A DNA stretch of 31,740 bases from a virus. Position 1 is the first letter of the stretch. Each line of letters opens with the position of its first letter. This document shows, piece by piece, positions 24,936-31,598 of this stretch. The translations under genes and the position numbers were made by a program. The stretch covers positions 1-31,740 of IMG/VR virus record IMGVR_UViG_3300022890_000410. The stretch is one strand, 5' to 3'. The notes under the pieces are model-generated. The model did not search any database and was not told where the DNA came from. It saw only the letters and a program-made list of their open reading frames with translations.

Positions 24936-26722
24936 AAACAAATAAAGAATGGGCTATTTACTATCTATCACTTGGATTTTCTTTATTACCAATAGGAAAA
25001 AATAGTAAAGGTAAAAAAGATAAAAAAGCACCATACCTTATTTCTTGTCTAGAGTACCAAGATAGATTACCTACTAAGGAAGAAGTAGAAAAATGGTGGA
25101 CAACTTGGCCAGATGCTAAAATTGGTATACTTTGCGGTGAAGTATCAAACCTAATAGTACTAGATGTTGATGATATGGAAAAGTTTAAGCAGACTGGAAT
25201 CATTTTACCCCACACTCCAATCGTAAAAACTGGTAACGGATTCCATTACTACTTTAAGCACGATGGTAAAACTACTGGTACACCTACTGGTTTTGGAGAG
25301 ATTAGATCAACAGGAAACTATGTTATAGCACCTCCTAGTCTACACCATAGTGAAGATGGAGAAGTAGACGGTGACTATTCTTGGGCAATTTCTCTTGAAG
25401 AACAAGAGATGCCAGTCTTTGATTACAACATTTTTGGGTCAATAAAGGAAGATATAAAAAATAGAAAAAATCCTATTGAATTACTAAAAGGTGTGAAAAT
25501 GGGTCAGGATAGGAATATAAAAGGTGCGAGTATGGCTGGGTTTATCTTATCACTAACTCCTCAAAATGAGTGGGGAACAACTGGCTGGACCACAATGCAG
25601 GCGTGGAATATGGGAGTACAACCAGGTAAAGATTGGGGAGAAGAAGAACTACTAGGGATTTTCCAATCAGTAGTTAAAACAAGACTGAGAGAAGAAGAAA
25701 AGGTAATTAATGAATATATACCAATTACTTTTAGTGATTTAATGCTAAAGACTCCAGACCCTCAACCTTTCTTAGTTCAGGATTTAATAAAGAAACAATC
25801 ATTAAATATAATACACGGTGCAACCGGGTGTGGTAAATCACTACTGATATTAAAAATGATTGATGATATAACAATGGGCAATCCATTTCTTGGGAAGTTT
25901 GAGGTTACAAAGTCGAATTGTTTATTAATAGATATGGAGATGACAGAAGACGATTGTATTGTTAGAGCTAAGAACGTGTGTCATCCTGACAATAATAGTA
26001 TTATAAGTTGTGAAAAATCGTGGAATATAAGTGATAAAAATTCAGTTGCGTGGCTAAAGAAAAATATTACTGAAAATAAGATTAGCCTAGTAGTATTTGA
26101 TACGTTTAGTAAGATACATAGTGCAGATGAAAACAGTAATAGTGGTATCACTCCAGTAATGATAGAGCTTATGGATATCTGCAACGAGTTTAAGGTAACA
26201 ATGATACTCCTACATCACGTTAATAAAAGTAAAGACACAACTGGACTAAGTAGGGGTAGAGGAGCAACTGCTATAGCAGATAACGCAGGGATCTACCTTG
26301 AGGTTAGAAGTAAGAAACTAATATCTCCATTCGGCAAGAAGTATCTAGCGATGACAGTAAGCAACGAAAAAAGTAGAAGGAGAGAATCGGTTGGGGCATT
26401 TGACTTAGCTATTAAATATAATGAGGAAGATGAACGAACAGAGTTTGAGTTTCTAGGTGAGAGTGCAGAGTTGCTTGATCCAATTAACAAAGCTAGAGAC
26501 GAGGTGTTTAAAATAGTAAATAGTGAACCAGGGTTAAATAAAACAACTATTAAAGATAAGTTAAAGGACATCGTCAGTAGAGAATCTATTGATGATGCTA
26601 TAAAGTCTCTTGAAGGTGAAGTAAAACTAAAAATTGTTGCAGGTAAAGGTGGTCACTGTGTCTTTCCAGTAATAGAAGATATACAACAAGAAGAATTAGA
26701 TATTAATGAAATTAACTTTTAA
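24932..26722 (+). CDS. Primase-helicase: AEP prim-pol domain plus RecA-like helicase (596 aa)
   Basis: This is the main replication protein. Residues 1-165 form a bifunctional primase/polymerase (archaeo-eukaryotic primase) domain: VLDVDD at 76-81 carries the catalytic acids, then KTGNGFHYYF (99-108) and EIRSTGNYVIAPPS (123-136). Residues about 275-490 form a RecA-type ATPase of the RepA/AAA_25 kind: Walker A GATGCGKS (296-303), LLIDMEM (331-337), LVVFDTFSKIH, then MILLHHVNKS and GRGATAIADNAG. The last 90 residues look like a winged-helix domain (NKTTIKDKLKDIVSRESIDD). It is coupled by ATGA overlap to the leader ORF and lies next to the candidate origin. Confidence 0.88.
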   Translation: MKTNKEWAIYYLSLGFSLLPIGKNSKGKKDKKAPYLISCLEYQDRLPTKEEVEKWWTTWPDAKIGILCGEVSNLIVLDVDDMEKFKQTGIILPHTPIVKTGNGFHYYFKHDGKTTGTPTGFGEIRSTGNYVIAPPSLHHSEDGEVDGDYSWAISLEEQEMPVFDYNIFGSIKEDIKNRKNPIELLKGVKMGQDRNIKGASMAGFILSLTPQNEWGTTGWTTMQAWNMGVQPGKDWGEEELLGIFQSVVKTRLREEEKVINEYIPITFSDLMLKTPDPQPFLVQDLIKKQSLNIIHGATGCGKSLLILKMIDDITMGNPFLGKFEVTKSNCLLIDMEMTEDDCIVRAKNVCHPDNNSIISCEKSWNISDKNSVAWLKKNITENKISLVVFDTFSKIHSADENSNSGITPVMIELMDICNEFKVTMILLHHVNKSKDTTGLSRGRGATAIADNAGIYLEVRSKKLISPFGKKYLAMTVSNEKSRRRESVGAFDLAIKYNEEDERTEFEFLGESAELLDPINKARDEVFKIVNSEPGLNKTTIKDKLKDIVSRESIDDAIKSLEGEVKLKIVAGKGGHCVFPVIEDIQQEELDINEINF

Positions 26723-26726
26723 AAGT

Positions 26727-26819
26727 ATGATTAGATTAAACTTCAATGGAAATGCTAGTGCTTCTACATTTAGATTTTCAACTAACACTAATGGTAACTA
26801 TATGATTAATAATAAATAA
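26727..26819 (+). CDS. Tiny ORF of unknown function (30 aa)
   Basis: ATG at 26727, four bases after the primase stop, to TAA at 26819. The peptide is Asn/Ser/Thr-rich (NFNGNASASTFRFSTNTNGN) with no hydrophobic segment. It fills the space before the next small ORF, but its length and composition allow chance occurrence. Confidence 0.3.
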   Translation: MIRLNFNGNASASTFRFSTNTNGNYMINNK

Positions 26820-26823
26820 AAGT

Positions 26824-26955
26824 ATGAGAAACAATCTAACTAAAAAACAGAAAGAAAAAATAATTAAGGCTTGTCAAGATTATGCTAATGAGATGGCTAA
26901 TATGAGAAGTTACATTAAATTGTGTGATGTTATTGTAGATGTTATTGATAATTAA
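26824..26955 (+). CDS. Small helical protein (43 aa)
   Basis: ATG at 26824 to TAA at 26955, three bases before the methyltransferase start. It is Lys-rich at the N-terminus (MRNNLTKKQKEKIIKACQDY) and helical to the end (SYIKLCDVIVDVIDN). Tight spacing on both sides supports a gene. No family was recognised. Confidence 0.45.
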   Translation: MRNNLTKKQKEKIIKACQDYANEMANMRSYIKLCDVIVDVIDN

Positions 26956-26958
26956 TTT

Positions 26959-27408
26959 ATGAAAGACCTAATAAATAAAGTAATTCACGGAGACTGCATA
27001 ATACAATTAGATAAGCTACCTGACAACTCTGTCGACACCATAATAACTGACCCACCCTATGGTCTTAGCTTTATGGGTAAGAAATGGGACTATGATGTGC
27101 CTAGTGTAGCTATTTGGCAGGAATGTCTAAGGGTGTTAAAACCAGGGGGTACTGCCCTTATATTTGCAGGTAGTAGAACTCAACACCGTATGGCGTGTAA
27201 TGTTGAGGACTCAGGATTTGAACTTAGAGATTGTATAATGTGGCTATATGGGTCAGGATGTGTCCTCGATCCGTTCGCGGGTTCAGGTACAACAGGAGTA
27301 GCGTGTCAGAATACAGGGCGGGACTTCATACTAATAGAACGAGAAGAAGAATATATAAACATAATAAAGGCACGTCTAAGTCAATCTAAACAGAAGAAGC
27401 TATTATAG
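26959..27408 (+). CDS. DNA methyltransferase (N6-adenine/N4-cytosine type), internally shortened (149 aa)
   Basis: This belongs to the N6_N4 methyltransferase family. The catalytic motif TDPPYGLSFMGKKWDYD has DPPY at 31-34, followed by LRVLKPGGTALIFAGSRTQH and RDCIMWLYGSG (to residue 100). The SAM-binding motif VLDPFAGSGTTGVA (102-115) and a C-terminal FILIEREEEYINIIKARL come next. In full-length phage relatives the YGSG motif and the VLDPF motif are separated by some 200 or more residues carrying the target-recognition region. Here they are directly joined in frame at about base 27258. The enzyme may be inactive, may need a partner, or may be a deletion product. Overlap-free spacing and an intact frame argue against random decay. 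Confidence 0.8.
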   Translation: MKDLINKVIHGDCIIQLDKLPDNSVDTIITDPPYGLSFMGKKWDYDVPSVAIWQECLRVLKPGGTALIFAGSRTQHRMACNVEDSGFELRDCIMWLYGSGCVLDPFAGSGTTGVACQNTGRDFILIEREEEYINIIKARLSQSKQKKLL

Positions 27409-27426
27409 TTATCCACACCTATACCC

Positions 27427-27455
27427 TTGACAGTATATAATATGTAGCGTATACT
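27427..27455 (+). promoter_or_regulatory. Near-consensus promoter for the HTH regulator operon
   Basis: TTGACA (27427-27432), exactly 17 bases, TATACT (27450-27455). The start is expected at about 27462, giving a leader of some 24 bases before ATG 27486. It lies in the 77-base gap between the methyltransferase and HTH genes. Confidence 0.7.
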
Positions 27456-27485
27456 GATAGTAAGTTAAAGAAATAACCAAACAAA

Positions 27486-27683
27486 ATGACACTCAAAGAA
27501 TTACTAAAATCAAAGGACAGATCGCTCTACAGCGTGTGCAAGGAGACAGGACTACATTATGGTAACCTATGGCGGATAGCGAACACAAATTGCAACTTCA
27601 ACATAGACACAGTACTTAAACTTAATAAATTAGGCATCACTGTAACCATAACAGGTGGCAAGGTGGTATGGGGGGGGGAATAG
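27486..27683 (+). CDS. Small Cro-like helix-turn-helix protein (65 aa)
   Basis: The fold LKELLKSKDRSLYSVCKETG, then LHYGNLWRIANT and NFNIDTVLKLNKLGITVTIT, matches short XRE/Cro-type HTH proteins: two helices for DNA recognition, then two more and a beta tail. It would bind an operator, perhaps at its own promoter or at the divergent control region. A run of nine G (27670-27678) lies in its last codons. It has its own strong promoter and probably heads an operon of small genes. Assigned by pattern only. Confidence 0.65.
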   Translation: MTLKELLKSKDRSLYSVCKETGLHYGNLWRIANTNCNFNIDTVLKLNKLGITVTITGGKVVWGGE

Positions 27684-27686
27684 CAT

Positions 27687-27812
27687 ATGAAAAAGTACCA
27701 AACAACGTGGAAACAATTACAAACAATAAAGTCCCGCAACTTAGACTTTCAATTTATGCTGGTCTGTGCAATAGCAAGTTGGGTAACCTTACTAATAGCA
27801 ATATATAAATAA
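27687..27812 (+). CDS. Small single-span membrane protein (41 aa)
   Basis: ATG at 27687, three bases after the HTH stop, to TAA at 27812, followed one base later by the zinc-ribbon ORF. The N-terminus is basic (MKKYQTTWKQLQTIKSRN) and residues 21-40 are hydrophobic (MLVCAIASWVTLLIAIY), predicting one transmembrane helix. It could be a small inner-membrane protein such as a holin-like or exclusion peptide, but nothing specific shows this. Confidence 0.5.
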   Translation: MKKYQTTWKQLQTIKSRNLDFQFMLVCAIASWVTLLIAIYK

Positions 27813-27813
27813 T

Positions 27814-27993
27814 ATGTCCCTACCCTTCGACAAAACTTGCCCACAATGCGGTGCACAAGCCATCGCAAGTCCTAAAGACGCTAGGAATTGGGTGTGGTGT
27901 GTAAGTTGTGGATACGAAGGTACAATGCAACAGACACAAAATATAGAACAAGGCATTTCTGATAATACTAAACAATTAAATTTAAATATATGA
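27814..27993 (+). CDS. Zinc-ribbon protein (59 aa)
   Basis: It has two CxxC pairs, C9-C12 (TCPQCGA) and C29-C32 (WCVSCGYEG), typical of a zinc ribbon, followed by a polar Gln/Asn-rich tail. ATG 27814 follows the context ATAAATAAT, and its TGA overlaps the next ATG as ATGA. Possible roles are nucleic-acid or protein binding. Phages often carry such small zinc ribbons next to replication genes. Confidence 0.65.
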   Translation: MSLPFDKTCPQCGAQAIASPKDARNWVWCVSCGYEGTMQQTQNIEQGISDNTKQLNLNI

Positions 27994-28103
27994 ATGACGA
28001 AATTACAAAAGAAGACCAGTATGCCTATGACGACTATTCGGCTGACCACAGTCGAGAGGATTACATCAACCAAGAAGTCAATGCGATAAATAATAACGAC
28101 TAA
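27990..28103 (+). CDS. Small acidic protein (37 aa)
   Basis: ATG at 27990 overlaps the zinc-ribbon stop (ATGA), ending TAA 28103. The peptide is rich in Asp, Glu, Asn and Tyr (MNDEITKEDQYAYDDYSADH), so it is strongly acidic and could mimic DNA or bind a basic protein, but no homology can be claimed. Coupling supports translation. Confidence 0.45.
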   Translation: MNDEITKEDQYAYDDYSADHSREDYINQEVNAINNND

Positions 28104-28108
28104 CAACT

Positions 28109-28228
28109 ATGGAAGATTGTAAACAATGCGACGAATTTGAAGATGAAATTAATGATTTAAAAGATAAAGTTGAAAAGCTAACAAAAGCTTTAGATGAAAT
28201 AAACGATATAGCTCGTAAATTAATATAA
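28109..28228 (+). CDS. Small coiled-coil protein (39 aa)
   Basis: ATG at 28109 to TAA 28228. The peptide starts MEDCKQCDEFEDEINDLKDK and continues as a heptad-like helix (VEKLTKALDEINDIARKLI), a likely short coiled coil with a CxxC at residues 4-7. No family was recognised. It follows the acidic ORF by five bases. Confidence 0.45.
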   Translation: MEDCKQCDEFEDEINDLKDKVEKLTKALDEINDIARKLI

Positions 28229-28232
28229 CTCG

Positions 28233-28261
28233 TTGACATATTAAAGCCTAAAGATTAAACA
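28233..28261 (+). promoter_or_regulatory. Possible promoter for the ssDNA-binding-like gene
   Basis: A perfect TTGACA (28233-28238) is followed after 17 bases by a weak TAAACA (28256-28261). The start would be within a few bases of ATG 28271. Only the -35 box is convincing. Confidence 0.35.
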
Positions 28262-28270
28262 TTAAACACT

Positions 28271-28660
28271 ATGGCAAAAGACGAACTATTCTCAGACGAG
28301 AATATCCCACAATCAAACTGGTTCAAGTTTGAAAAAGTAGGGGACAAAATCAAAGGAACACTAACAGAGAAGTACGAGAAAGCTGGACAAGATCAATTCC
28401 CAGCTCAAATCGTATACGTCATCAAGAACACCGAAGACGGTGAACTCTGGAACGTAGGAGTTAAGAAAGAAAATTCCTTCGTCAACGACAGACTAAAGAA
28501 CGTAGAGCCAGGTATGGTAGTAGGATTACTATTCAAAGAGGAAATCCCTGCAAAGGTTAAGGGCTACAACGCCGCCAAAAGTATCGTACCGTATGTAGGT
28601 GAAAAAGATGAATCGTTTGAAGTAGCTACAGAAGACGCAATGCCAGAGAGCTTTGAGTAA
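28271..28660 (+). CDS. ssDNA-binding-like OB-fold protein (129 aa)
   Basis: Features are NWFKFEKVGDKIKGTLTEKY at the start of the fold, alternating beta segments (FPAQIVYVIKNTEDGELWNV, GMVVGLLFKEEIPAKVKGYN) and an acidic C-terminal tail (DESFEVATEDAMPESFE). This is the usual plan of phage single-stranded-DNA-binding proteins: an OB-fold core plus an acidic tail for partner contacts. Position in the replication module supports it. The gene uses more C-ending codons than its neighbours, suggesting a different origin. A general OB-fold protein is the alternative. Confidence 0.6.
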   Translation: MAKDELFSDENIPQSNWFKFEKVGDKIKGTLTEKYEKAGQDQFPAQIVYVIKNTEDGELWNVGVKKENSFVNDRLKNVEPGMVVGLLFKEEIPAKVKGYNAAKSIVPYVGEKDESFEVATEDAMPESFE

Positions 28661-28666
28661 GTAATA

Positions 28667-28743
28667 TTCAAGTCTGGGAGAGGTGCGAGCAGTGGGTGAT
28701 GTACATTCACTCATAGTGACTACACCATCTCTCCCAGTCTGAA
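28667..28743 (+). ncRNA. Structured intergenic RNA candidate (stem-loop)
   Basis: CTGGGAGAG (28674-28682) pairs with CTCTCCCAG (28729-28737), extended outward by TTCA/TGAA across a small internal loop and inward by GTG/CAC past a bulge. The inner region (28690-28720) has further short complementarity. There is no U-run, so it is not a standard terminator. It fills the 93-base gap between the ssDNA-binding-like gene and the next gene. Confidence 0.45.
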
Positions 28744-28753
28744 TAATAAAATT

Positions 28754-29314
28754 ATGAACACAGAACTACAAACTAAAACAACAGCGATAGCTAAGACGGC
28801 TAACGAACATAAGATAACTGACAAATTTACCTTTGACGAGGGTAGTCAGATATTATCCAACATTAAGCAGGTTTCAAAAAAAATTAAAGAACATAAAGAA
28901 GCAAAGACTAAACCTATAAATGAGTCCTTAAGACTGATTAGGTTGGACTACAAGCCCCTTGAGAGCCTCCTGAAAGACACTTGTGAAACGTTAGAGAAGA
29001 AAATAGTAGTATATTCAGATGTGATAGAAGCGGATAAAATTAAAAAAAGAAGAGAGTTACAGAATAAGTTAGTACCTGGAAGACAAAATAATGAAATACA
29101 CGAAGAGATTAAAAAAATATCTTATCTAGAAGAAAAACTAAAAGGCAATATACACTTTAGAACAAATAAAGAAGTGATAATTACAGATGAAAAGTTAGTC
29201 CCTAAGAAATATTGGGTAATAGATATGGTAGCCCTACGAGCTGATGCCCTCAAACCCTGCAACATAATTCCAGGGGTAGAAGTCAAACGTAATAAAATAA
29301 TAGCAGGGAGATGA
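28754..29314 (+). CDS. Conserved phage-type protein near recombination genes (186 aa)
   Basis: The N-terminal two thirds are charged helices (GSQILSNIKQVSKKIKEHKE, LEKKIVVYSDVIEADKIKKR), probably coiled coil. The C-terminal third is a compact part, NIHFRTNKEVIITDEKLVPK, KYWVIDMVALRADALK, then IIPGVEVKRNKIIAGR. The end pattern (FRT..V.ITDE..VP..Y...D...LR....IPGVEV) is shared by many phage proteins found beside recombination or ssDNA genes, but the biochemical function is not established. Its stop overlaps the helicase ATG (ATGA). Confidence 0.6.
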   Translation: MNTELQTKTTAIAKTANEHKITDKFTFDEGSQILSNIKQVSKKIKEHKEAKTKPINESLRLIRLDYKPLESLLKDTCETLEKKIVVYSDVIEADKIKKRRELQNKLVPGRQNNEIHEEIKKISYLEEKLKGNIHFRTNKEVIITDEKLVPKKYWVIDMVALRADALKPCNIIPGVEVKRNKIIAGR

Positions 29315-30486
29315 AACTCTACAAACATCAACAACAACTCGTAGACCTCGCCCCAGATAAACATTTACTGGCGTGGGAATGTGGAACAGGCAAGACACTT
29401 GCAGCGATACGATTGGCTCATAAAAATTCTTCTGATGAATTAGATATAATTGTAGTATGTCCTAAGAGCATTAAAGAACAATGGATTGAACAGACAGGTG
29501 GTTTCATAAGTGTAGTTAGTAAAGAGGAATTTAGAAAAGACTGGAAAGATTATAGAAAAGTTAACTGCCTAATAATAGACGAAGCACATTACTTCTCAGG
29601 CATCAAAAGTCAGATGCATAAATCATTAATAAAATATGTCAAAAAACACAACCCACAATATATTTACCTTCTAACTGCTACTCCTTATCTTAGTACTCCA
29701 TTTAATATTTACTGCCTTGCTCGTATCCTTGGTTATAACTGGAACTATAGAAAGTTTTTTGATAGCTACTTTACTAATGTGCGTATGGGTTCTCGTTATA
29801 TCCCTATGGTCAAAAAAGGAATCGAACCCCAAATCGCAAAGCTCGTTGCCACCATCGGAAACACCGTCAAACTCCAAGACTGCGTCGATGTCCCCGAACA
29901 AATCTACCAAACAGAATACTTCGGACTTACAGTTGACCAGCGAAGAGCTATCAATGTTATCAAGTCTGAAGAAACCAATCATATCGTCAAGTGGACAGCT
30001 ATTCATCAAGTCTGTGGAGGAACAAGGAAGGGAGACGGATATACAGATACAAAATATTATAAAAGTGAAAAACTCGAACGACTCAAAGACATCTGCAAAG
30101 AACACAAAAAAGTAATAGTTGTTTGTAGATATAATGCTGAACTTGAAACAATACAAAAAGAAATAGGTGGTACCATAATAAATGGTGAGACAAAGAATAA
30201 AAATGAAATATCTATAAGAGAGAATGCAAAAGAAGAAAGTATACTTTTAATGAACGCCGCTTGTTCAGAGGGGAATGATAAGATATGGTCATACCCATTA
30301 ATGGTGTTTTACTCATACGACTTCAGTTTTAAAAACTATAAACAAATGAAAGGTAGAATTTTAAGAGCCAACCACTTAAAGAAGAACGTCTACCTATCAC
30401 TAATAGTTAAGGGAACTATTGATGAAGATGTTAAAAAGAGTTTAGATAATAAAGTATCGTTTGACATAGAGATATATAATAAATAA
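29311..30486 (+). CDS. SNF2/DEAD-like superfamily 2 helicase (391 aa)
   Basis: Motifs in order: an early Q-like LYKHQQQLV, motif I WECGTGKTLAA (about residues 23-33), Ia VVCPKSIKEQW, motif II IIDEAHYF (DEAH, about 92-99), motif III LLTATPYLSTPF (about 119-130), and a C-terminal RecA-like part with IVVCRYNAELETI and motif VI-like KQMKGRILRANH. The C-terminal domain is short, and the arginine-finger motif is the QMKGRILR form seen in phage SNF2-like helicases. Roles would be unwinding or remodelling during replication or recombination. Its start is coupled to the previous gene and may use the upstream GGGAG as a Shine-Dalgarno sequence. Codon style changes inside the gene (C-ending codons at 29800-30090). 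Confidence 0.85.
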   Translation: MKLYKHQQQLVDLAPDKHLLAWECGTGKTLAAIRLAHKNSSDELDIIVVCPKSIKEQWIEQTGGFISVVSKEEFRKDWKDYRKVNCLIIDEAHYFSGIKSQMHKSLIKYVKKHNPQYIYLLTATPYLSTPFNIYCLARILGYNWNYRKFFDSYFTNVRMGSRYIPMVKKGIEPQIAKLVATIGNTVKLQDCVDVPEQIYQTEYFGLTVDQRRAINVIKSEETNHIVKWTAIHQVCGGTRKGDGYTDTKYYKSEKLERLKDICKEHKKVIVVCRYNAELETIQKEIGGTIINGETKNKNEISIRENAKEESILLMNAACSEGNDKIWSYPLMVFYSYDFSFKNYKQMKGRILRANHLKKNVYLSLIVKGTIDEDVKKSLDNKVSFDIEIYNK

Positions 30487-30494
30487 ATAATAAT

Positions 30495-30899
30495 ATGAAT
30501 AAAAAACAAGAAAAAGAAATGTTAAAATGGTTTGCAGATTATTTTTCAAATGTTATTTTAGATATTTGTCAATTAAAAAGCTATAAAATAACTGTAATTT
30601 ATGAAGAACAAGAAGCTGATAGTGAAGATGAAGAAAAAACTTTTAGTATTAAATCTCATTATCCTTATAATCAAATAACTTTATTTGTTAGAAAAGGAGG
30701 TAGACAATTATATGAAGAAAAAGATTTTAATTATATTAGACTTTATCTTCTTCACGAGGCTTGGCATATAATTGATTGGCAATTTAATGAATTAGCTCAT
30801 TCAAGATACGTTGAACCAATTTATATAGAAAATGAACGAGAAATGGTAGCTGAGAAATTTAGTTTTATTGTTAATAATTTATATAAACAAATTAAATAA
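30495..30899 (+). CDS. Zincin-like metallopeptidase candidate with HEAWH motif (134 aa)
   Basis: YLLHEAWHIIDWQFNELAHS holds H87-E88-x-x-H91, the zinc-binding motif of zincins, and a downstream ENEREMVAEKFSFIV could give the third ligand. The N-terminal half is helical, with an acidic loop (EEQEADSEDEEKTFSIKSHY). Small phage proteins with this plan exist, but substrates are mostly unknown. SprT-like or toxin-like roles are possible. Very AT-rich codon use sets it apart from the helicase before it. The start context TAATAAT-ATG is typical for this genome. Confidence 0.6.
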   Translation: MNKKQEKEMLKWFADYFSNVILDICQLKSYKITVIYEEQEADSEDEEKTFSIKSHYPYNQITLFVRKGGRQLYEEKDFNYIRLYLLHEAWHIIDWQFNELAHSRYVEPIYIENEREMVAEKFSFIVNNLYKQIK

Positions 30900-30902
30900 C
30901 AT

Positions 30903-31271
30903 ATGACCTTACTATTAATTATTATGGCACTTGCATTTCCCGATCCCTGCACCCTGCAAAGTGTCGTGTGTGACTATGAAAAAACAACAATCATTGAAGC
31001 GACAGTCTATGGCTATAATAGTGAAGTTGGGCAATGTGACGATTCGCCTTTTATTACTGCCAGTGGCTATGATTTGCATAATGGTGGTAACATTGTTGCT
31101 AATAATTGTCAGCCTTTCGGCATTCTCGTACGAATTGGTGAGAGAACTTACGTCGTTGAAGACAGAATGAATAGTAGATACGGGTGCGAGGTGTTTGATA
31201 TTTGGTTTGAGCATAAGACAGACGCACTTAACTGGGGAAAAAGAACTTTAAATATAGAGGTAATTAATTAA
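30903..31271 (+). CDS. 3D-domain cell-wall lytic protein (122 aa)
   Basis: The sequence matches the 3D (MltA/RlpA-like double-psi barrel) domain: ATVYGYNSEVG, DDSPFITASGYDLHNGG, IVANNCQPFGILVRIG, TYVVEDRMNSRYG, then EVFDIWFEHKTDALNWGKRT. Asp residues of the last two motifs (EDRMN and FDIWF) are present, while the first usual Asp is Asn in VANN. Related proteins cleave or bind peptidoglycan. A short N-terminal hydrophobic stretch (TLLLIIMALAF) may serve export. It could be the lysis enzyme or a wall-entry factor. It follows the zincin-like gene by three bases. Confidence 0.7.
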   Translation: MTLLLIIMALAFPDPCTLQSVVCDYEKTTIIEATVYGYNSEVGQCDDSPFITASGYDLHNGGNIVANNCQPFGILVRIGERTYVVEDRMNSRYGCEVFDIWFEHKTDALNWGKRTLNIEVIN

Positions 31272-31283
31272 ATAAAAAAACTT

Positions 31284-31595
31284 ATGCCAACAATCGAAGT
31301 GAGTGATGAAACACTCGAAAAAATCAAAGACCAACTTGGGTCTGAAATCCAAGTAAAAGAGATAAATAATTTAGAAGATTTGATTGGAGAAACTTATCTT
31401 TTTCAATGTGCTAGATACATTTATCACGGAAAAGTTAAATCAATTAATGGTACTTACATTGAATTAGAAGATGCTAGTGTAGTATTTGAAACTGGACAAT
31501 ATGATGCTAAAGCAGCAGATGATAAGCAAAAACTTCCAAAAAATTGTTATGTAATGCGTCAAGCTATTGAATCATTTTATAAATTAAAATGGTAA
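31284..31595 (+). CDS. Unknown protein next to repeat ORF (103 aa)
   Basis: It starts MPTIEVSDETLEKIKDQLGS with a helix, followed by a beta-rich core (GETYLFQCARYIYHGKVKSI, NGTYIELEDASVVFETGQYD) and a C-terminal YVMRQAIESFYKLKW. The core resembles small conserved proteins of phages and host-associated genomes in which an aromatic strand is followed by ELEDAS-type motifs, but no function is known to me. It lies directly before the hexanucleotide-repeat ORF (three-base gap), so the two are probably co-expressed. Confidence 0.55.
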   Translation: MPTIEVSDETLEKIKDQLGSEIQVKEINNLEDLIGETYLFQCARYIYHGKVKSINGTYIELEDASVVFETGQYDAKAADDKQKLPKNCYVMRQAIESFYKLKW

Positions 31596-31598
31596 GAT

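Noticed and set aside
29671-30156. A 161-codon open frame on the minus strand and a 132-codon frame on the plus strand within the helicase gene
   Set aside because: Both lie inside a helicase frame with all main SF2 motifs. Their long openness is explained by the C-ending codon block, and they show no motifs or start signals.
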